From NCBI RefSeq assembly GCF_003610405.1, contig NZ_RAQC01000001.1, positions 1,798,001-1,862,000 of the forward strand: a stretch of 64,000 bases of DNA. Direction: 5' to 3'. The notes beneath the pieces were generated by a model that saw only the letters and a program-made list of their open reading frames with translations, was not told where the DNA came from and ran no database searches. This DNA comes from Microbacterium sp. AG238. GTDB taxonomy: Bacteria > Actinomycetota > Actinomycetes > Actinomycetales > Microbacteriaceae. Positions 1-8,580 of the stretch are shown here, piece after piece; position 1 is the first letter of the stretch, and each line of letters begins with the position of its first letter. Both the position numbers and the translations under genes were made by a program.

Positions 1-672
1 CCCCTCGCGCGCTGGCTCGAGATCCGCCCCGCCAACTCCATCACGGTCCTCGACACCCACGACGGCATCGGGATCATCGACGTCGGCGTGAGCGACCTCG
101 CGCCCGGCGAACCGGGACTGCTCGAACCCGAGCAGATCGACGCCCTCGTCGAGGCGATCCACGACGCCAGCGGCGGCACCAGCCGCCAGGCGACCGGGGC
201 CGCGGCATCCAACCTCGACCTCTACCAGGTCAACTGCACGTTCTACGACGCGCTCGGCCGCGACGACCGGCGATACGCGCTGGCCCGGCTGCTGCAGATC
301 ATGACGCCGGGCATCCCGCAGGTCTACTACGTCGGACTGCTCGCCGGCGAGAACGACATGGAGCTGCTGAGGTCCACCGGCGTCGGCCGCGACGTCAACC
401 GGCACCACTACACGCCCGACGAGATCGACGCCGCGCTGGCGCGACCGGTCGTCGGACTGCAGCTCGACGCGCTCCGGCTGCGCGCCACCCACCCCGCCTT
501 CACCGGCACGTTCTCGCACGATCTGCGGGGCGCTCGCGGTGAGCTGCGGTGGGATGCCGCCGGTGCGTCGGTCACGCTCGGCTTCGACCTCGACGACGCC
601 TCGTTCCAGCTGACGGCGACCGACGGCTCGGCGACGAGCACCTGGTCGCACACGCGTCTCACCGGGGACTGA
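1..672 (+). CDS. Sucrose phosphorylase-like GH13 enzyme, C-terminal part (5' end outside window)
   Basis: The frame is open from the first base, so the start lies upstream and only about 223 C-terminal residues are seen. The piece contains the GH13 His-Asp motif (LDTHDGIG), NCTFYDALG and PGIPQVYYVGLLAGEND, which are typical of family GH13_18 sucrose phosphorylases. These cytoplasmic enzymes split sucrose with phosphate into glucose 1-phosphate and fructose. The HD pair should be the region holding the transition-state-stabilising Asp; the nucleophile and acid/base lie in the missing part. The gene ends in TGA and is followed by a hairpin shared with the convergent GH3 gene. GH13_18 also includes glucosylglycerate and sucrose 6-phosphate phosphorylases, so the exact acceptor is not proven. 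Confidence 0.85.
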   Translation, partial: PLARWLEIRPANSITVLDTHDGIGIIDVGVSDLAPGEPGLLEPEQIDALVEAIHDASGGTSRQATGAAASNLDLYQVNCTFYDALGRDDRRYALARLLQIMTPGIPQVYYVGLLAGENDMELLRSTGVGRDVNRHHYTPDEIDAALARPVVGLQLDALRLRATHPAFTGTFSHDLRGARGELRWDAAGASVTLGFDLDDASFQLTATDGSATSTWSHTRLTGD

Positions 673-679
673 GCCGAGG

Positions 680-709
680 CGGGTGGGGCAGTGCGCGCTG
701 CCCCGCCCG
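680..709. terminator. Hairpin between convergent genes
   Basis: A 12-base GC-rich arm (680-691) pairs with 698-709 apart from one bulged position. It lies between the stop of the GH13 gene and the stop of the convergent GH3 gene. There is no T-tract, so it would act as a bidirectional hairpin of the kind common in high-GC actinobacteria. Function is inferred from position. Confidence 0.6.
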
Positions 710-714
710 CAGCA

Positions 715-1914
715 TCAGCCGGCCGTGCCGGCATCCTTCGCGGTGAGCACCCGGCCGCACGACTCATCGACGCGCTCGGCGAACCCCGCGTCGGACTGCG
801 CCCGCGCGAGGACCGCGTCGTACATCGCGGGAAGCACCGTCGGGTCGGCGGACGCCAGCACGATGTCCACCCCCGCCGACAGCGCCTCGACGGCCCGGTC
901 GCCCGGGGCGACGATCTCCGCGGCGGCCGCGGCCGAGAGGTCGTCGGTGATGACGACGCCGTCGAAGCCGACGCGATCGCGCAGCAGGTCGAGCACCGCC
1001 GAAGAGAACGCAGCCGGGTTGTCGGAATCGATGTTCTGATACCGCGCGGTGCCGACCATGACGAGCGACGGACCGGATGCCGTCAGCTCGCGGTAGACGT
1101 CGACGTCGGGCGAGTCCGCCGAGACCACGGTGTCGAGCACCTCCGCGGTGTAGTCGGTGTTCGCGTCGACCCGCCCGAGCCCCGGGAAGTGCTTGAACGT
1201 CGGCAGCACACCGGCGCCGCGCATCCCGTCGGCGAACGCCCCGGCGCCCGCGGCGACGGTCTGCTCGTCGTAGCCGTACTGCCGTCCGAGGGCGCCGATG
1301 GGCGGGTTGTCGAGGCGGGTCTCGGAGCTCGTGACGATGTCTGCCACCGGGGCGAGGTTGACGTCGATGCCCGCCGCAGCCAGCTGCCCACCCCACGTGG
1401 CCGCAGCGGTGCGGAGCGCGTCGGGACCGAGGTCGGCCTGCCGGATGGCGTAGGGCATCTCGTCGAACCCGGGCCCGCTCAGCACCTGCACCTCGCCACC
1501 CTCCTGGTCGGTGGCGACCCAGAGCCTCGGGTCGCCCTCGGGGGCGAGGTCGCGGAACTGCGCGACGAGCGCCGCCGTGGCATCGACCCCCGAGCTCGAA
1601 CGGCCGTGGAGGAACAACCCACCCACGCCGCGGTCGCGGATCGCCGCAGCGGCATCGGGCGAGACCGTGTCGACCGGGGTGCCGACCATGAGCACCTGGC
1701 CGACGCAACCCGCGAGCCCGAGCGCCGCGGCGGGGTCGGACGGGGTGGCGGGGGGCTCGGTCGCGGCGGTCGACCCGGTCGGGCTCGGGGCAGACGTCGT
1801 CGGGGTAGCCGGGCCGGGCTCGGGAGTGCACCCGGCGGCGAACGCGAGCACCCCGGCCAGGGCGGCGGCGAGCGCGGAACGGCCGGCGCGCGAGGAGGAG
1901 GGGGTTCGGGTCAC
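715..1914 (-). CDS. Glycoside hydrolase family 3 lipoprotein, beta-N-acetylhexosaminidase type
   Basis: A 399-residue protein with a signal peptide and lipobox (LAFAAGC, Cys near residue 29), so it should be lipid-anchored outside the membrane. A Ser/Thr/Pro-rich linker follows, then one GH3 catalytic domain. KHFPGLG is the signature of NagZ-type GH3 enzymes, and ITDDLS carries the expected nucleophile Asp. Such enzymes release N-acetylglucosamine from cell-wall or chitin fragments, which fits the GlcNAc PTS and nagB later in the window, although they are not linked. The GTG start directly abuts GGAGGA; a GACGAT hexamer six bases upstream also allows leaderless transcription. Substrate is inferred from the family. 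Confidence 0.85.
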   Translation of the reverse strand: MTRTPSSSRAGRSALAAALAGVLAFAAGCTPEPGPATPTTSAPSPTGSTAATEPPATPSDPAAALGLAGCVGQVLMVGTPVDTVSPDAAAAIRDRGVGGLFLHGRSSSGVDATAALVAQFRDLAPEGDPRLWVATDQEGGEVQVLSGPGFDEMPYAIRQADLGPDALRTAAATWGGQLAAAGIDVNLAPVADIVTSSETRLDNPPIGALGRQYGYDEQTVAAGAGAFADGMRGAGVLPTFKHFPGLGRVDANTDYTAEVLDTVVSADSPDVDVYRELTASGPSLVMVGTARYQNIDSDNPAAFSSAVLDLLRDRVGFDGVVITDDLSAAAAAEIVAPGDRAVEALSAGVDIVLASADPTVLPAMYDAVLARAQSDAGFAERVDESCGRVLTAKDAGTAG

Positions 1915-1932
1915 TCCTCCATCGTCACTCGG

Positions 1933-2226
1933 TCAGCAGCAGCGCGCACCCGGGTTGCGGTCCTGGTCGTCCATGCGCTCGCGCCAGAACTGCCGCTCGG
2001 TGAGGGGCGGGGTGCCGGGGTGCGTCCGGCGCTGGTGCGCGAGGTACGTCGCGTAGGCGTTGTCTCCCATGAGCGAGGTGACGTACCAGTGCACGGCGCG
2101 GGCGACGCGGAGGACGGCCCGACCGGCGCGCGCGCACAACTCCTTCGATCCGGTGCGCTGCGGCGCGGAAACCGCGGTTGCCAGGCCGAGAGGCGCCGAT
2201 TCTGAGGAGTTGTGCGCGAGCGCCAT
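1933..2226 (-). CDS. ybdD: YbdD/YjiX family small protein (DUF466), partner of CstA
   Basis: A 97-residue open frame starting three bases after the cstA stop. Its C-terminal half (WYVTSLMGDNAY, then AHQRRTHPGTPPL and FWRERMDDQDRNP) is the conserved YbdD/YjiX core. In enterobacteria such proteins act with CstA/BtsT-type transporters for pyruvate or peptide uptake. Residues about 3-32 have no family counterpart and are the translation of an 88-bp palindromic repeat (2131-2218). The true start is therefore uncertain: either the ATG at 2226 is used and the repeat is translated, or an internal start such as GTG at 2094 is used, though no good ribosome site is visible there. Confidence 0.8.
   Translation of the reverse strand: MALAHNSSESAPLGLATAVSAPQRTGSKELCARAGRAVLRVARAVHWYVTSLMGDNAYATYLAHQRRTHPGTPPLTERQFWRERMDDQDRNPGARCC
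2131..2218. repeat. Palindromic repeat, family A copy 1 (inside ybdD 5' end)
   Basis: The arm CGCGCACAACTCCT (2131-2144) pairs perfectly with AGGAGTTGTGCGCG (2205-2218) around a 60-base spacer. A second element with the same AACTCCT/AGGAGTT ends lies at 63235-63318. This copy falls between the cstA stop and the conserved part of ybdD and is read in frame. Its nature (REP- or MITE-like) is inferred. Confidence 0.75.
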
Positions 2227-2229
2227 CGG

Positions 2230-4485
2230 TCAATGCCCCCGGCGGGCGGTCTCGGCCCGCTCTTCGGCGAGCAGCGGCTCCCACTCCTTCTCGAGCTCGC
2301 GCTCGGGGCCGGTGGGGATGAAGCCGGCCGGCGCGAAGCGGCGGGACGGCGCCGCGGGGTCTTCGGTCTCCTCGCCCCCGCCCCGCACGATCGCGCGCAC
2401 GGCCACCACGACGGCCGAGACGATGACGATGATCGCGAGGACGACGAAGATGATCGACAGCGTGCCCTGCACCCCGGTGTTGCGGATGACCGCCTCGACC
2501 GTCGCGACGGGCCCCAGACTCTCGTCGCCCGACGCGAGGGCGTCACGGTAGCGGAAGTGGTTCGCCCAGTAGCCGATGGCGGGCACCGGCGAGAAGATCT
2601 TGTACGCCGACGCGGTGATCGTCACGACGGCGGTGAAGGCCAGCGGCACCGCGATGATCCAGATCCACTTCACGTACGACCGTCCGCGCTTGGCGACGAT
2701 CGCCAGCACGACGGCGAGCGCGATCGCGGCCAGCAGCTGGTTCGCGATGCCGAACAGCGGGAAGAAGGTGTTGATGCCGCCGAGCGGGTCGGTGACGCCG
2801 AGGATGAGGATGGCGCCCCAGCCGGCGACCATGATCGCCGTCGTGATCCACACGCCCGGACGCCACGACACGTCACGGAACTTCGGGATCCAGGCGCCGA
2901 TGGAGTCCTGCAGCATGAAGCGGGCGACGCGGGTTCCGGCATCCACGGCGGTGAGGATGAACAGGGCCTCGAACATGATCGCGAAGTGGTACCAGAACGA
3001 CATCATCGCCTGTCCGCCGAGCGCCTGCTGCATGATGTGCGCGAGCCCGAGCGCGAGGGTCGGCGCGCCGCCGGTGCGCGAGACGATCGACTCCTCCCCG
3101 ACGTCGGCTGCGGTCGAGATCAGCAGATCGGGGGTGATCTCGACCCCGGCGAGGCCGAGCGAGTTGACGAAGGCGACCGCGCCCTCGACGGTGCCGCCGG
3201 TCGCCGCCGACGGAGCATTCATAGCGAAGTAGATGCCCTGGTCGATCGAGATCGCGGCGACGAGGGCCATGATCGCGACGAACGACTCCATGAGCATGCC
3301 GCCGTATCCGATGAAGCGCGTCTGGCGCTCCTTCTCGACGAGCTTCGGCGTCGTCCCCGAAGCGATCAGCGCGTGGAATCCCGACAGCGCACCGCAGGCG
3401 ATCGTGACGAAGAGGAACGGGAAGAGGGGCCCTGCGAACACGGGGCCGAGGCCGTTCTCGCCGAAGATCGTCACCGCCGGCACCGAGATCTCGGGGCGGA
3501 CGAGCACGATCGCACCGGCGAGCATCACGATGACGCCGATCTTCATGAACGTCGACAGGTAATCGCGCGGGGCGAGCAGCAGCCAGACGGGCAGCACCGC
3601 GGCGATGAAGCCGTAGATGATGATGCCCCACGCGATGACGGTGCGGTCGAGGTGGAAGATCTCTTGGCCCCACGCGGTGTCGGCGACCCAGCCGCCGGCG
3701 ATGATCGCGCCCATCAGCAGCACGAATCCGATGATCGACACCTCGGTGACCTTGCCGGGCCGCAGGTAGCGCAGGTAGACGCCCATGAAGAGGGCGATCG
3801 GGATCGTCATCGATACCGAGAAGACTCCCCACGGGCTCTCGCCGAGCGCGTTCACGACGACGAGAGCGAGGATCGCGACGATGATCAGCATGATGAGCAG
3901 GGATGCCACGATCGCGGCGGTTCCGCCGATGCGGCCGAGCTCCTGGCGTGCCATCTGGCCGATCGTCCGGCCGCCGCGTCGCATCGAGAAGAAGAGCACG
4001 GTGTAGTCCTGCACGGCGCCCGCGACGACGACGCCGACGATGATCCAGATCGTGCCGGGGAGGAACCCCATCTGCGCCGCGAGCACCGGGCCGACGAGCG
4101 GACCGGCGCCGGCGATGGCGGCGAAGTGGTGGCCGTAGAGCACGCGGCGGTCGGTCGGCACGTAGTCCTTGCCGTCCTGCTTGACCTCGGCCGGGGTCGC
4201 GCGCCGGTCGTCGGGGCGCAGCAGGTAGCGCTCGATGACCTTCGAGTAGAAGCGGTAGCCGATGAGGTAGGTGCAGACGGCGGCGAAGACGAACCAGATG
4301 GCGTTGACCGTCTCGCCGCGGACGACGGCGAGCATGACCCAGGCGAGGCCGCCGAGCAGGGCGATCGCGATCCAGATCACGACCTTCAGCGGCGTCCACC
4401 GCGCGGCGGCGCGGAGCTGGTCGTCGGAGACGGCGACCGGCGGCAGTTTCGGGTCGGTGACGATGTCGGACGAGGATCGAGGCAT
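2230..4485 (-). CDS. cstA: Carbon starvation protein A family transporter
   Basis: A CstA-family membrane transporter of 751 residues with many hydrophobic segments. It shows the family's YRFYSKVIE, YGHHFAAIAGAGPLVGPVLA, GGRTIGQMA and FHALIASGTTPK signatures. Characterised members import peptides and/or pyruvate during carbon limitation. I chose the ATG at 4485 because AGGAG sits seven bases before it; the ATG at 4512 lacks a ribosome site. A likely -10 hexamer (TAAGCT, complement of 4524-4529) precedes it. The downstream ybdD is three bases away, so the two are co-transcribed. The acidic/Arg-rich C-terminal tail is cytoplasmic by family topology. Confidence 0.95.
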   Translation of the reverse strand: MPRSSSDIVTDPKLPPVAVSDDQLRAAARWTPLKVVIWIAIALLGGLAWVMLAVVRGETVNAIWFVFAAVCTYLIGYRFYSKVIERYLLRPDDRRATPAEVKQDGKDYVPTDRRVLYGHHFAAIAGAGPLVGPVLAAQMGFLPGTIWIIVGVVVAGAVQDYTVLFFSMRRGGRTIGQMARQELGRIGGTAAIVASLLIMLIIVAILALVVVNALGESPWGVFSVSMTIPIALFMGVYLRYLRPGKVTEVSIIGFVLLMGAIIAGGWVADTAWGQEIFHLDRTVIAWGIIIYGFIAAVLPVWLLLAPRDYLSTFMKIGVIVMLAGAIVLVRPEISVPAVTIFGENGLGPVFAGPLFPFLFVTIACGALSGFHALIASGTTPKLVEKERQTRFIGYGGMLMESFVAIMALVAAISIDQGIYFAMNAPSAATGGTVEGAVAFVNSLGLAGVEITPDLLISTAADVGEESIVSRTGGAPTLALGLAHIMQQALGGQAMMSFWYHFAIMFEALFILTAVDAGTRVARFMLQDSIGAWIPKFRDVSWRPGVWITTAIMVAGWGAILILGVTDPLGGINTFFPLFGIANQLLAAIALAVVLAIVAKRGRSYVKWIWIIAVPLAFTAVVTITASAYKIFSPVPAIGYWANHFRYRDALASGDESLGPVATVEAVIRNTGVQGTLSIIFVVLAIIVIVSAVVVAVRAIVRGGGEETEDPAAPSRRFAPAGFIPTGPERELEKEWEPLLAEERAETARRGH

Positions 4486-4613
4486 CGGTTCTCCTGAGGG
4501 AAGGCGCTTCATTGCGTTTTCCCAGCTTAGGCGGACGCTCCGAACCGTTGCCGGAATTTGGTCGTAATGGTCTCGTGCGGCTCTACCGTGGAGGGGACCG
4601 ATGAGGAGACCCC

Positions 4614-4955
4614 ATGACCGACGAGACCATCACCGTCACCCGTGACGATGCGAACGACCGATACGACCTGACGGTCGGCGGCGCGGCGGCGGGATACGCC
4701 GCGTTCCGCCGCGACGACGAGGGCCGACTGGTGTTCGACCACACCGTGGTCGAGAAGGAGTTCGGCGGACGCGGCCTCGGCAAGACGCTGGCACGTGATG
4801 CCCTCGCCGATGTCGCGCGGCGCGGCGAGACCGTCGTTCCCGAATGCCCGTTCATCGTGAAGTTCCTGCGCGAGAACGAGGTCGCCGGTCTGCAGGTCGA
4901 CTGGCGCGACGAGGATGCCGCCGGCGCCGCTGCCCCGGCGGAACCGTCGGCGTGA
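4614..4955 (+). CDS. GNAT-type N-acetyltransferase, short YjdJ-like (PF14542)
   Basis: A 113-residue protein matching the small GCN5-related acetyltransferases of the PF14542 type. It has the FDHTVVEKEFGGRGLGKTLA stretch (acetyl-CoA pyrophosphate loop, GGRGLGK) and the closing VVPECPFIVKFL. The substrate is unknown for the family. The start is preceded by GAGGAG at good spacing. Its stop overlaps the GTG of the pirin gene by four bases (GTGA), so the two are translationally coupled. A TACCGT hexamer at 4584-4589 could be its -10. Confidence 0.85.
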   Translation: MTDETITVTRDDANDRYDLTVGGAAAGYAAFRRDDEGRLVFDHTVVEKEFGGRGLGKTLARDALADVARRGETVVPECPFIVKFLRENEVAGLQVDWRDEDAAGAAAPAEPSA

Positions 4956-5935
4956 CCCGCTTCGACGCCGAGACGGCGCCCGTCGACGAAGACCCGGGGA
5001 CAGGCTCCCCCGGTCCACGACGGGCGCTGCTCGAGGCACGCGAGGTACCGCTCGGCGGTGTGCGTGCGATGTCGGTTCATCGCTTCCTGCCGCAGCGTGA
5101 CCTGCCGCTCGTCGGCGCCTGGTGCTTCCTCGACCGCTTCGGCCCGCAGCGGACGCGCATGCGCGTCGAACCGCATCCGCACATCGGACTGCAGACCGTC
5201 ACCTGGCCGCTCGCCGGCGAGGTGCATCACCGCGACACACTCGGCAGCGATGTCGTCATCGAGCGTGGCGCGCTGAACATCATGACCAGCGGCGCCGGGA
5301 TCGCCCACTCCGAGTACTCCGTCGGCGACGAGCCCATCCCGCTCGATGCCCTGCAGCTGTGGGTCGCCCTCCCGGAGGAACGCCGCCATGGGGCGCCCGA
5401 GTTCGAACGGCATGCCGACCTGCCCGAGCTCGACCTCGGCGGCGGGGCTGCGGCGACCGTCGTCGTCGGCGAGCTCGCCGGGGCCGCCTCACCCGCGACG
5501 ATGCACACGCCCATCGTCGGCGCGGAGCTGCGACTGCCCGCCGGGACGGTCGTCGACCTGCCGCTCGAGGCCGCGTGGGAGTACGCCGTCGTACCGGTGT
5601 TCGGCTCGGTTCGGGTCGACGGCGAGGATGCCGCGGCACCGGATGCTGTCGCGCCCGGCGCCCTGCTGTACCTCGGTGACGGCCGTGACGGCATCCGCCT
5701 GACCGCCGGCGACGAGGAGGCGACGGTGTTCCTCCTGGGAGGTGAGCCGTTCGGCGACGAGATCGTCATGTGGTGGAACTTCGTCGGACGCAGCCACGAC
5801 GAGATCGAGGTCGCCCGCGAGGAGTGGGAGGCGGCATCCGATCGGTTCGGACACGTTGTCGGCCACGGCGACGAGCGCATCCCGGCCCCACCGCTGCCGC
5901 ACGTGCGGCTCACCCCGCGGCGGCGACGGCTCTGA
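4952..5935 (+). CDS. Pirin family protein
   Basis: A 327-residue bicupin protein. The N-terminal cupin holds the pirin metal ligands His75, His77, His119 and Glu121 (PHPHIGLQTV and GAGIAHSE); the second cupin ends in GGEPFGDEIVMWWNFVG, the Pirin_C signature. Bacterial pirins bind Fe or another divalent metal and act as quercetin dioxygenases or redox-sensing partners; which applies here cannot be told. The GTG start overlaps the TGA of the upstream acetyltransferase gene and there is no stop between them in this frame. The N-terminal 25 residues are a disordered Asp/Pro-rich lead. Confidence 0.88.
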   Translation: MTRFDAETAPVDEDPGTGSPGPRRALLEAREVPLGGVRAMSVHRFLPQRDLPLVGAWCFLDRFGPQRTRMRVEPHPHIGLQTVTWPLAGEVHHRDTLGSDVVIERGALNIMTSGAGIAHSEYSVGDEPIPLDALQLWVALPEERRHGAPEFERHADLPELDLGGGAAATVVVGELAGAASPATMHTPIVGAELRLPAGTVVDLPLEAAWEYAVVPVFGSVRVDGEDAAAPDAVAPGALLYLGDGRDGIRLTAGDEEATVFLLGGEPFGDEIVMWWNFVGRSHDEIEVAREEWEAASDRFGHVVGHGDERIPAPPLPHVRLTPRRRRL

Positions 5936-6002
5936 CCCACACGTCGCGTGCTTTCGAGCCCTGCGTGGCTCGTGCGATGGACGTCAATGACGGCTGTTGT
6001 CA

Positions 6003-6257
6003 GTGGACCTCGTGAGAAGAACGCTCAGCATCCAAGCGTGGCGCGCACTGTTCGGTACCGTCCCGCGCGCGCTCACAGTGATCGGCATCCTGGCCGCATA
6101 TTTCCTCGTGGCCACGGTCATCGAGCCATTCGTGCCGTGGTGGTCGACCACGCTCGTCGGCCTACTCGTCATCGCCTTCTTCGCCTATCTGGGGTCCAGA
6201 TGGTTGGATCGCGACCTCATGCGTAGAGGCGAGATATCCGACCGCGAACGCGAGTGA
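6003..6257 (+). CDS. Small two-helix membrane protein, unknown function
   Basis: An 84-residue protein with two hydrophobic segments (VIGILAAYFLVATVIEPF and TTLVGLLVIAFFAYLG) and a charged C-terminus (DRDLMRRGEISDRERE). I do not recognise a family. The start is uncertain: GTG at 6003 is chosen, but TTG at 5997 and GTG at 6012 are also in frame and none has a clear ribosome site. It stands alone between the pirin gene and a convergent acetyltransferase gene. Confidence 0.5.
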   Translation: MDLVRRTLSIQAWRALFGTVPRALTVIGILAAYFLVATVIEPFVPWWSTTLVGLLVIAFFAYLGSRWLDRDLMRRGEISDRERE

Positions 6258-6324
6258 GGTTTCGCGCTGACGGCCAGGGTGTGTCCGGCGAAGCGCTGAT
6301 CACGGCGACACGGGCCCCAGGGAA

Positions 6325-6948
6325 TCAGCCTCGCTCGTCACCCCGCCCGCGGAACATCGCGATGGGAGCGACCTGAGACCATCCGAGGCTCTCGTAGAGC
6401 TTGCGTCCACTGGCGCTCGCCACGAGGATTCCCGTCGTTGCTTGACGCTCGGCAGCCCAGGCTGTGAGGCCGGTCATGACCAGTCTCCCGAGACCTCGGC
6501 GTTGGAATGCCGAGGTCGTCCTGATGCGATCGAACACGGCGTCGCCGGCATCCACAGCGACCTGCCCGCGGGCTGCGAGCTCCCCGTCCACGTGAATTCG
6601 GGCGTACGCAACCGCACCGTCCTGCTCGATCGCGACCTCGGTCGGCACGATGCCCGGTTGGATATACGCGCTCATCATGCACTCGCTCGTGTTCGCGGGA
6701 TCGAGAACAGCGACAGCGTCACGCATCGACGCGTCGAGTTCACCGACGAGAGTCAGCCACACATCGGGTGCGCTCGTCGCTGCGACCAGGCGGTCGACTT
6801 CTGTCAGCGACGCCGTCGACACGATGCGTTCCTGGGAACGGTCGTCTGCCCCGACCTCGACGAACCAGCTGTCGCCGTCGCGGCATCGTTGCATCTGCCG
6901 CGAAATGCACCACCCCGTGACCCATCGGTCTACCCAGGCACTCGTCAT
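6325..6948 (-). CDS. GNAT family N-acetyltransferase
   Basis: A 207-residue protein whose C-terminal third is a GNAT fold: TTSAFQRRGLGRLVMTGL is the acetyl-CoA loop (Q/R-x-x-G-x-G/A) and ASASGRKLYESLGW is the closing helix. The N-terminal half (DDRSQERIVSTASLTEVDRL) is not recognised and may bind substrate. The ATG at 6948 is chosen over the one at 6972 because GAGG lies six bases before it. It is a single gene convergent with the small membrane protein. Substrate unknown. Confidence 0.8.
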   Translation of the reverse strand: MTSAWVDRWVTGWCISRQMQRCRDGDSWFVEVGADDRSQERIVSTASLTEVDRLVAATSAPDVWLTLVGELDASMRDAVAVLDPANTSECMMSAYIQPGIVPTEVAIEQDGAVAYARIHVDGELAARGQVAVDAGDAVFDRIRTTSAFQRRGLGRLVMTGLTAWAAERQATTGILVASASGRKLYESLGWSQVAPIAMFRGRGDERG

Positions 6949-7053
6949 GATCGTCCTCACTGGCCGCCTCACCGGCCGGCCGCTCGCCGTCGAGGCACTG
7001 ACATGAATCTGCCTCTCAGCGCAGGCTACCCACCTCGATACTTCACCCCGGGC

Positions 7054-8031
7054 TCACTCCTCGGACAACCGACGAACGGCAGCCAGGACGACCTGCTCCT
7101 CGCGCGACGTCAGTCCGGAGCGCCGAGGACGGTCGATTCCCCGTGAGATCTCGTCCGTCAGCACGCGGGTCAGGGTGTCTGCGAGGGGTCGCGATCGGCC
7201 TCCCGCCGCGGCGAAGGCGCTTCCGTCTCGCTGAGCGAAGCCCGCGGCCTCGAGCGGCAGCCACAACGGAAGAGACCGGGGGCCGGCCCAGTAGTGCACG
7301 TCGAGATCGAGGAGCTCGTCGTCGTCGACCGCGATGAGTTCACCGTCGAACCCGGCGACCGACCGCGCGGCACGAAAGAAGTCATCCATGGTGTGAGCCT
7401 CACCGACGGCGTTGAATTCTCCGGTGAGGCCAGCCTCTCCCGCGCGGACGATCCAGTCGGCGAGGTCTTCGACATCGATGAATTGCACGAATCGCTGACT
7501 CATCGTCGGAGCCAGCACGCTGCCGCCGCGGTGCAGCCGAGCCGGCCAGTAGCCAAGGCGGTCGCTCGGATCACCCGCACCCGCGATCAGGCCGGGCCGG
7601 GCGATGAGCAGGCGGTCTCCAAGCTTGGCCGCGGAGGCGCGCTCGGCGACCACCTTCGCGTCGGGATACTCGGCGAGGTTCTGCGGTTCGACCAGCTGCG
7701 CCGTCTCGTCGGCGCCGGGCGTGCTGTTGTCCGCATAGACCGACACGGTCGAGACGAGAGTCCAGTGCGCCGCGTGGGCCGCGAGCGCGTCGAGAGCCGA
7801 CTCGACGAGCTGCGGCTCAGAGGCGAGTTCGACCACCTCATCCCACTCACCCCCGAGACCGTCGTAAGCCCCGGCGCGCGATCGGTCCGCGCGCACGAGT
7901 CGCGCACCGTCCGGCGCTGACCCCGACTCGCCACGCGCCAGGCACACCACCTCCGCTCCGCTGTCGCGCGCCCGTCGCGCGATCTCGCGACCCAGCCATC
8001 CGGTTCCGCCCAGCACGAGGATCCGTCTCAT
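7054..8031 (-). CDS. NAD-dependent epimerase/dehydratase (extended SDR)
   Basis: A 325-residue protein with an N-terminal Rossmann motif (LVLGGTGWLG) and an SDR-type SVSVYAD strand, of the kind annotated as NAD-dependent epimerase/dehydratase or reductase. A YxxxK-like pattern is not clear: YPDAKVVAE lies at the expected place with only three residues between Tyr and Lys reading Y-P-D-A-K, which fits. The C-terminal extension (LTREEQ-like helix, SREEQVVLAAVRRLSEE) is not recognised. Substrate unknown. It is divergent from the SnoaL-like gene at 8136, sharing a 104-base promoter region. Confidence 0.75.
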   Translation of the reverse strand: MRRILVLGGTGWLGREIARRARDSGAEVVCLARGESGSAPDGARLVRADRSRAGAYDGLGGEWDEVVELASEPQLVESALDALAAHAAHWTLVSTVSVYADNSTPGADETAQLVEPQNLAEYPDAKVVAERASAAKLGDRLLIARPGLIAGAGDPSDRLGYWPARLHRGGSVLAPTMSQRFVQFIDVEDLADWIVRAGEAGLTGEFNAVGEAHTMDDFFRAARSVAGFDGELIAVDDDELLDLDVHYWAGPRSLPLWLPLEAAGFAQRDGSAFAAAGGRSRPLADTLTRVLTDEISRGIDRPRRSGLTSREEQVVLAAVRRLSEE

Positions 8032-8135
8032 GCCCGCCAGTCAACAGCCATCGCCTCGCGCGGACGAGTCGCCTTCGCTGTCGGCGCAAACACCGTCGGA
8101 TGCGCCGGCGTGAACCCCGGTTGTTGAATGTTCGG

Positions 8136-8504
8136 ATGAGCGCTCTCACCGACTACATCGCAGCCTGGAAGACGAACGACACGGAGCGGATCGTCGAGAC
8201 CGTCACGGAGGATGTCGTGATCACCGAGAGCTTCGGGCCGGTGTACTACGGCCGAGAACGCGTGCGGGAGTGGTGCGAGAAGTGGAACGAACAAGGCTCG
8301 CGCGTTCTCGACTGGACGATCTCGAACGAGTTCCAGAACGGAGACCAGCTCGTGGCCGAGTGGCGGTTCGAATACCACCAGGACGGCGCGGACCACTCAT
8401 TTCTGGGGGCGACGATCGCGACCCAGCGCGACGGCAGAATCGCCGAGCTTCGCGAGTATGCCGTCACCGACGACCTCTACACCTGGGAAGGCGAGTGGAA
8501 GTAG
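8136..8504 (+). CDS. SnoaL-like / NTF2-fold protein
   Basis: A 122-residue protein with the polyketide-cyclase-like NTF2 fold pattern: an N-terminal helix (LTDYIAAWKTNDTERIVE), VTEDVVITE, then YYGRERVREWCEKW, and a beta-sheet rich half ending in WRFEYHQDG and REYAVTDDLYTWEG. Members range from isomerases and limonene-epoxide hydrolase relatives to proteins with no known reaction; no specific substrate can be given. The ATG at 8136 is six bases after a TTGAAT hexamer, consistent with a leaderless message. Confidence 0.75.
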   Translation: MSALTDYIAAWKTNDTERIVETVTEDVVITESFGPVYYGRERVREWCEKWNEQGSRVLDWTISNEFQNGDQLVAEWRFEYHQDGADHSFLGATIATQRDGRIAELREYAVTDDLYTWEGEWK

Positions 8505-8580
8505 ACGTCATCCGCGAGGCTGATGTCGCTCATCCGTCGGGGCGACGACGGATGCGGCGGTGGTTCGTAGCGTCGATGAC

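Noticed and set aside
2212..4497. 761-residue open frame opposite cstA
   Set aside because: It is a shadow of the cstA gene in high-GC DNA, with Arg/Asp/Gly-rich, low-complexity sequence and no domain.
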